A DNA stretch of 64,000 bases from Brachionus koreanus (Eukaryota > Rotifera > Eurotatoria > Ploima > Brachionidae), in the NCBI GenBank assembly GCA_016987375.1, contig PJRA01000401.1, positions 984,659 through 1,048,658 on the forward strand, read 5' to 3'. The notes under the pieces are model-generated. The model was not told the DNA's origin, did not search any database, and saw only the letters and a program-made list of their open reading frames with translations. A program made the translations under genes and the position numbers. The stretch's first letter is position 1, and every line of letters starts with the position of its first letter. This document shows positions 61,501 to 64,000 of the stretch, piece by piece.

Positions 61501-62038
61501 TAGCAGTGAGGACTTTGACATGAGCGAGGATGAAGTGACAAGACCAGGCGTAGGCAATTTGAAAAATTTCAAGTACACACTTACGCCTGATTTGGCTGCT
61601 AGACGAATCCAGCACGCGTACAGATTGTATAGAGCGCGGCGCAAGGCAACGGCGGCGCAGAGACCACCGCGCAGGCTCAAAAAAGAAAACGTGAAACCGC
61701 CAACAGTTAAAAGCGACCAAGTAATGGCACTAAATAACCAGAAAGATGCATACGGTTTTCTAAATGTATACAAGAAAAAAAGTGGTTTTAGTGCGCCGGT
61801 GTCGAGCAGTGCGGCACCGGCCAGTTCTGTTCATCAACAGACCAAAGTTAAACACGAGACTAACAATTATACAGATGATTTTATGACTTACAATGACACA
61901 AAAGTCGCTGAAACGGACCGTTTGAGCACTATCAAGTCGTCGTTGTCCTCTTCTTCGGACTCGACCAGTCTGTCAAAGTACATTACAAGCTCCAAAAATT
62001 CCAAACACAATAAGGTCTCAAAATCGGCCGATATTCAG
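55589..62038 (+). CDS. CEP350: CEP350-like centrosomal protein, N-terminal four exons (gene continues off-window)
   Basis: Exons 55589-55670, 55750-56265, 60007-60087 and 60138-62038 join in phase to 860 codons; the last has a donor (CAG|GTAAAA) at 62038. Near the N-terminus IDESWKVIGNLKSGMRDLEQ matches the D-x-S-W then L-R-x-x-E-x-K-L segment of vertebrate CEP350. Further on, LITTSSWRIGENLAQKH matches the human STSSWRDGQ motif, and YDLNDIHKYIQSQK leads into a basic coiled coil ending KKLQELYRKQRLQA, as in CEP350. A later helix (LLMDRISHLLNDNDKLVEKQ) and an IQ-like motif (AARRIQHAYRLYRARRK) follow. CEP350 anchors microtubules at centrosomes, centrioles and cilia, and normally ends in a CAP-Gly domain, which must lie outside the window. 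The start ATG is chosen as the first in frame with no supported upstream exon. Exon 4 is strikingly richer in GC than the rest of the window. Confidence 0.8.
57370..57500 (+). mobile_element. Probable mariner transposase scrap (copy 3)
   Basis: The nucleotide order TTAAAAAATTCAAGAGTGTTG, then GAGTCTTCAAAAAATAAA resembles the mariner-HTH fragments at 12500-12560 and 43220-43270, followed by unrelated sequence. The protein frame is lost. Assignment rests on this short similarity only. Confidence 0.3.
57542..57952 (-). CDS. Orphan antisense ORF in the CEP350 intron
   Basis: On the minus strand a frame opens after a plausible acceptor (CACAG at about 57969) and reads LHYGYTEHIWLHQKESCIVW, then ETRERQIYEIRQKNELETKR and KLRAKASAQAVKLSARK. 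This 55-residue part is charged, helical in appearance and unlike random AT-rich translation; after it the sequence becomes AT-rich noise. Upstream on the same strand an ATG-led stretch (MSSSKKMTPNNHYQFN, 58042) ends in a TGA just before. It may be a processed-gene or transposon remnant; I do not recognise it. Confidence 0.25.
   Translation of the reverse strand: MHYGYTEHIWLHQKESCIVWETRERQIYEIRQKNELETKRKLRAKASAQAVKLSARKNHFYRFISSYSIKKKIYKVIHIYNFFPYFSFFLLLLGNSIKHTTSSFYLFSRLADLVEKGTTIDFCYHNFETKSISHYQ
58439..58749. mobile_element. Foldback MITE (second copy of the 9690-10030 family)
   Basis: Starts GCCATTGTGAATTTTGGAGC and ends CTCTAAAATTCTCAATGGC. It is flanked by AAAATATG at 58431-58438 and 58750-58757, an exact 8-bp duplication extendable by one base depending on where the end is placed. 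The interior carries GGTTTGTATCACCCGAATTT and the complementary TTGGGTGATACAAACC, as in the 9690 copy. No ORF. Confidence 0.8.
58907..59134. mobile_element. piggyBac-like MITE, third core type
   Basis: Left flank TTAA at 58903-58906; the right flank is TTATAA, so one side is decayed. It starts CACTCAAAGGCCGGAGG and ends CCCGCTTTTGAGTG. Just inside the left end lies a weak palindrome (GGTATCTTTTGAACC). The ends resemble, but are distinct from, the CACTAG ends of the other copies. Confidence 0.6.
59135..60006. other. CEP350 intron, right part
   Basis: AT-rich with long A and T runs, no supported feature other than the acceptor AG at 60005-60006. Confidence 0.4.
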
Positions 62039-63490
62039 GTAAAACAAAGTCTTTTTATTTTTATTTTAAAAGAAAAGCAAAAATCAAAATTTTTATTTAG
62101 GAGAAAATAAGAAATTTTTTTGTTTATTATTTACAAAATAAACAGCATGTTGCATTTTAGTTTAGAAATTTTTTTTTTTTTTGCTCAAAATTAATTAAGA
62201 GCATATTAATGTGTAAATTTATTGATTTAGAAAATGAGTAGAAAAATATTTAAGTAAATTAAAAAAGAAAAAAAAGAAGAAAAAAGAAAAAACTTTTCTT
62301 TTAGTTAAAAAGACAATTTTAAAAAAATTTTTTCAAATTTTATTTTTTCCTAAATTTATAATTTATTTTCTTTATGGGAAAAAGCTTTTGACAAATAAAA
62401 AAAACTAAGTATAGAATAAAAAAAAATTCTTTGTAGTGTAAACAAAATTTTATTTATTTTAGTATTAAAAAAAAATTATTATAGGGTCTATTATTATAGT
62501 TAAAAAGTCAATTAAATTTGAAATATAGAATAAAAATATATCTCTTAGAATACCTTGGCTTGTTTATTTATATCAACTACCTCATCTTCTTGTTTCTTTC
62601 AGAACCGCTACCTCTTTTTCCTTTAAGCACCATTTTCAACACTTGCTTGGGGTTCCACATCATCAATATGAGGCTCAACAAGATCCACCTCAGGCTCAGT
62701 TTAATTAAAAAATAATTTTTTTCTGTAATTTTTGAAAAAATAATAGCATAACTAAACTGAAATTTTTTTATTCTATAGTTACAAATGTTATATTTAGTTA
62801 TTAATGTTATTTTTAGATTAAAAAAAAAATTAAATTAAAATAAGCTTAAAAAAAAAACTATTTAAAATATATATTAATAAACTCGAAAGCTTCTAAGTTA
62901 AAATATGTGATGGCTGAGGAAACTAAGAAAAAAGATAAAGGTAGCAATTACACAATGGAGTCAATATATCTTGATTCGAAGACTGTTTTATATTCTTTCA
63001 CTTATCTAACGACTAATGGAACATATATTTCACTCAACTCAAATGTCGATTAGAGACTGTATTAGTAATTTAAGTTTTTTAAAGACATGGAATGAATTAC
63101 GCTTGAGGGTGCATTTATTTATTGTTTAGAATAGAACAGACAGCTGAATTAGTTCGAATTTTTTGATATTGGTTTCTGACAAAGGGTTAAAACAATATAA
63201 AGTATAACCAAAAATAGATCTAATTAAAGACTTGTTTATTTTTCCTAATATGTTAAATTTAAGGCATCATTTTTTATAATATAAGATTTTAATTAATTAA
63301 AATGAACCTAAAATTAAAACGTTATTTAATGTCTTCTATCATTATTGAATCAAAATCTGTTTTCTCCTTATTATTTTTAGATAAATCATTCAACAAGATT
63401 TTTCAACTAATATCTCAATTTTCCACTTCCAAAGCTAACATTAACTTTAGTAATTCACTTGAGTACTTATTCATTCTTGACCACTCTATC
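62039..63490. other. Probable next CEP350 intron
   Basis: Starts with the donor after 62038. A polar frame at 62602-62696 after a good acceptor (TTGTTTCTTTCAG) reads HHFQHLLGVPHHQYEAQQDP, but its phase does not fit exon 4, so it is not joined. The rest is AT-rich with no supported exon. Confidence 0.4.
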
Positions 63491-63499
63491 TGTTAGAAA

Positions 63500-63910
63500 G
63501 TTTTCACGCTGCTTTGTCTTTGTACGTTATCTTGGCTTTATGAGCCTTCTCCAGCAATATATGACAGGTTGTTGGTAATTTCAACGAATTCAAATATGCA
63601 CTTTTTCTAAGGCTTTATCTCTTTTTGACATAAGGGTTCCAAGCTGCCCCAAGTGGGGTTTTACAAAAGTAACATAAAGTTGATTATAAGTGTTGATTGT
63701 TCAGTTTTTAAACCCTTATTTGAGTTGATCAAGTATTATATAGGTTTAATTCGCTGCCCGTTGTGATTGCTGATTTCATTTCAAATCGCTTGTTCGGTAA
63801 ATTCCAAGATCACGCTCAGTATTTGTTACTTCCACTGGTAAATTGTTCATTTTCATTCAAAATGTTGAAATTTGACAAGCTCATCAGCAATAAGAAGGGA
63901 GTATTCATTG
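63500..63910 (-). mobile_element. LINE C-terminal fragment
   Basis: Through frameshifts the minus strand reads EVTNTERDLGIYRTSDLK, then QLYVTFVKPHLGQLGTLMSK and RDKALEKVHI. This matches the E-R-D-L-G block, the F-V-x-P-H-L block and the L-E-K-V-Q block of the LINE tail also seen at 48130-48452. It is dead and lies in an intron or flank of CEP350. Confidence 0.65.
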
Positions 63911-64000
63911 TAAACTTAATTTGAAACGGTAAATCATGTTTAGATAATATGATTTGATTTAAGTATCAGTTATCATAAGTTAAAATCTTTTTATAATTTA

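Noticed and set aside
62602..62697. Candidate CEP350 exon after TTTCTTTCAG with frame HHFQHLLGVPHHQ
   Set aside because: It needs a preceding phase-2 exon, while exon 4 ends in phase 0, and its only right border would be a poor GTTTAA donor.

Overview
This window is animal nuclear DNA: very AT-rich, with spliced genes, introns from about 50 bp to several kb, and many decayed transposons. The gene set (an Egr zinc-finger factor, CCDC112, CEP350, a BOD1/Shg1-domain protein, mitochondrial ribosomal protein bL35m, a long TPR protein, EGF repeats joined to a Hedgehog-type Hint domain) is metazoan. Base composition, gene compactness and the LRR-like surface protein look rotifer-like (Brachionus type) to me, but that placement is inference; nothing here proves the species. 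Two assembly gaps lie at 20792-21321 and 48453-48610.

Layout. 1-1950: 3' terminal exon of an unrecognised Ser/Gln/Asn-rich protein (+). 1951-4320: transposon relics. 4321-20726: one minus-strand gene of 12 exons whose splice phases all agree, encoding a 2060-residue TPR protein (TTC6-like), with LINE and MITE relics in its introns. 21322-25380: a tRNA-derived SINE, a LINE relic and a foldback element. 25382-29329: CCDC112 (+, 8 exons). 31262-36987: Egr factor (-, 2 exons) with a dead Tc1-like transposon and a GC-rich foldback element in its intron. 37737-38213: MRPL35 (+). 40130-43651: seven EGF repeats plus a Hedgehog-type Hint module (-, 5 exons). 44198-45297: BOD1/Shg1-domain protein (-, 6 exons). 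45845-49230: nested transposon graveyard. 49916-52741: single-exon gene for a membrane protein with an LRR-like ectodomain and a cytoplasmic Ty3/Gypsy-type reverse transcriptase/RNase H region lacking key catalytic residues. 55589 to the right edge: 5' part of a CEP350-like gene (+).

The two most unusual items are the LRR-like/transmembrane/dead-reverse-transcriptase protein and the secreted EGF-Hint protein. The first is an intact 941-codon ORF in a neighbourhood where mobile-element coding sequence is otherwise riddled with stops, with no LTR, gag, protease or integrase visible, which suggests a retroelement enzyme reused as a receptor tail. The second carries a Hedgehog autoprocessing module with no Hedgehog signalling domain.

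The genes do not form an operon or pathway, although CCDC112 and CEP350 are centrosome/cilium-related in other animals and BOD1 acts at chromosomes. Exon boundaries were found by eye from GT/AG sites, reading phase and protein similarity recalled from memory; no alignment, expression data or database search was used.
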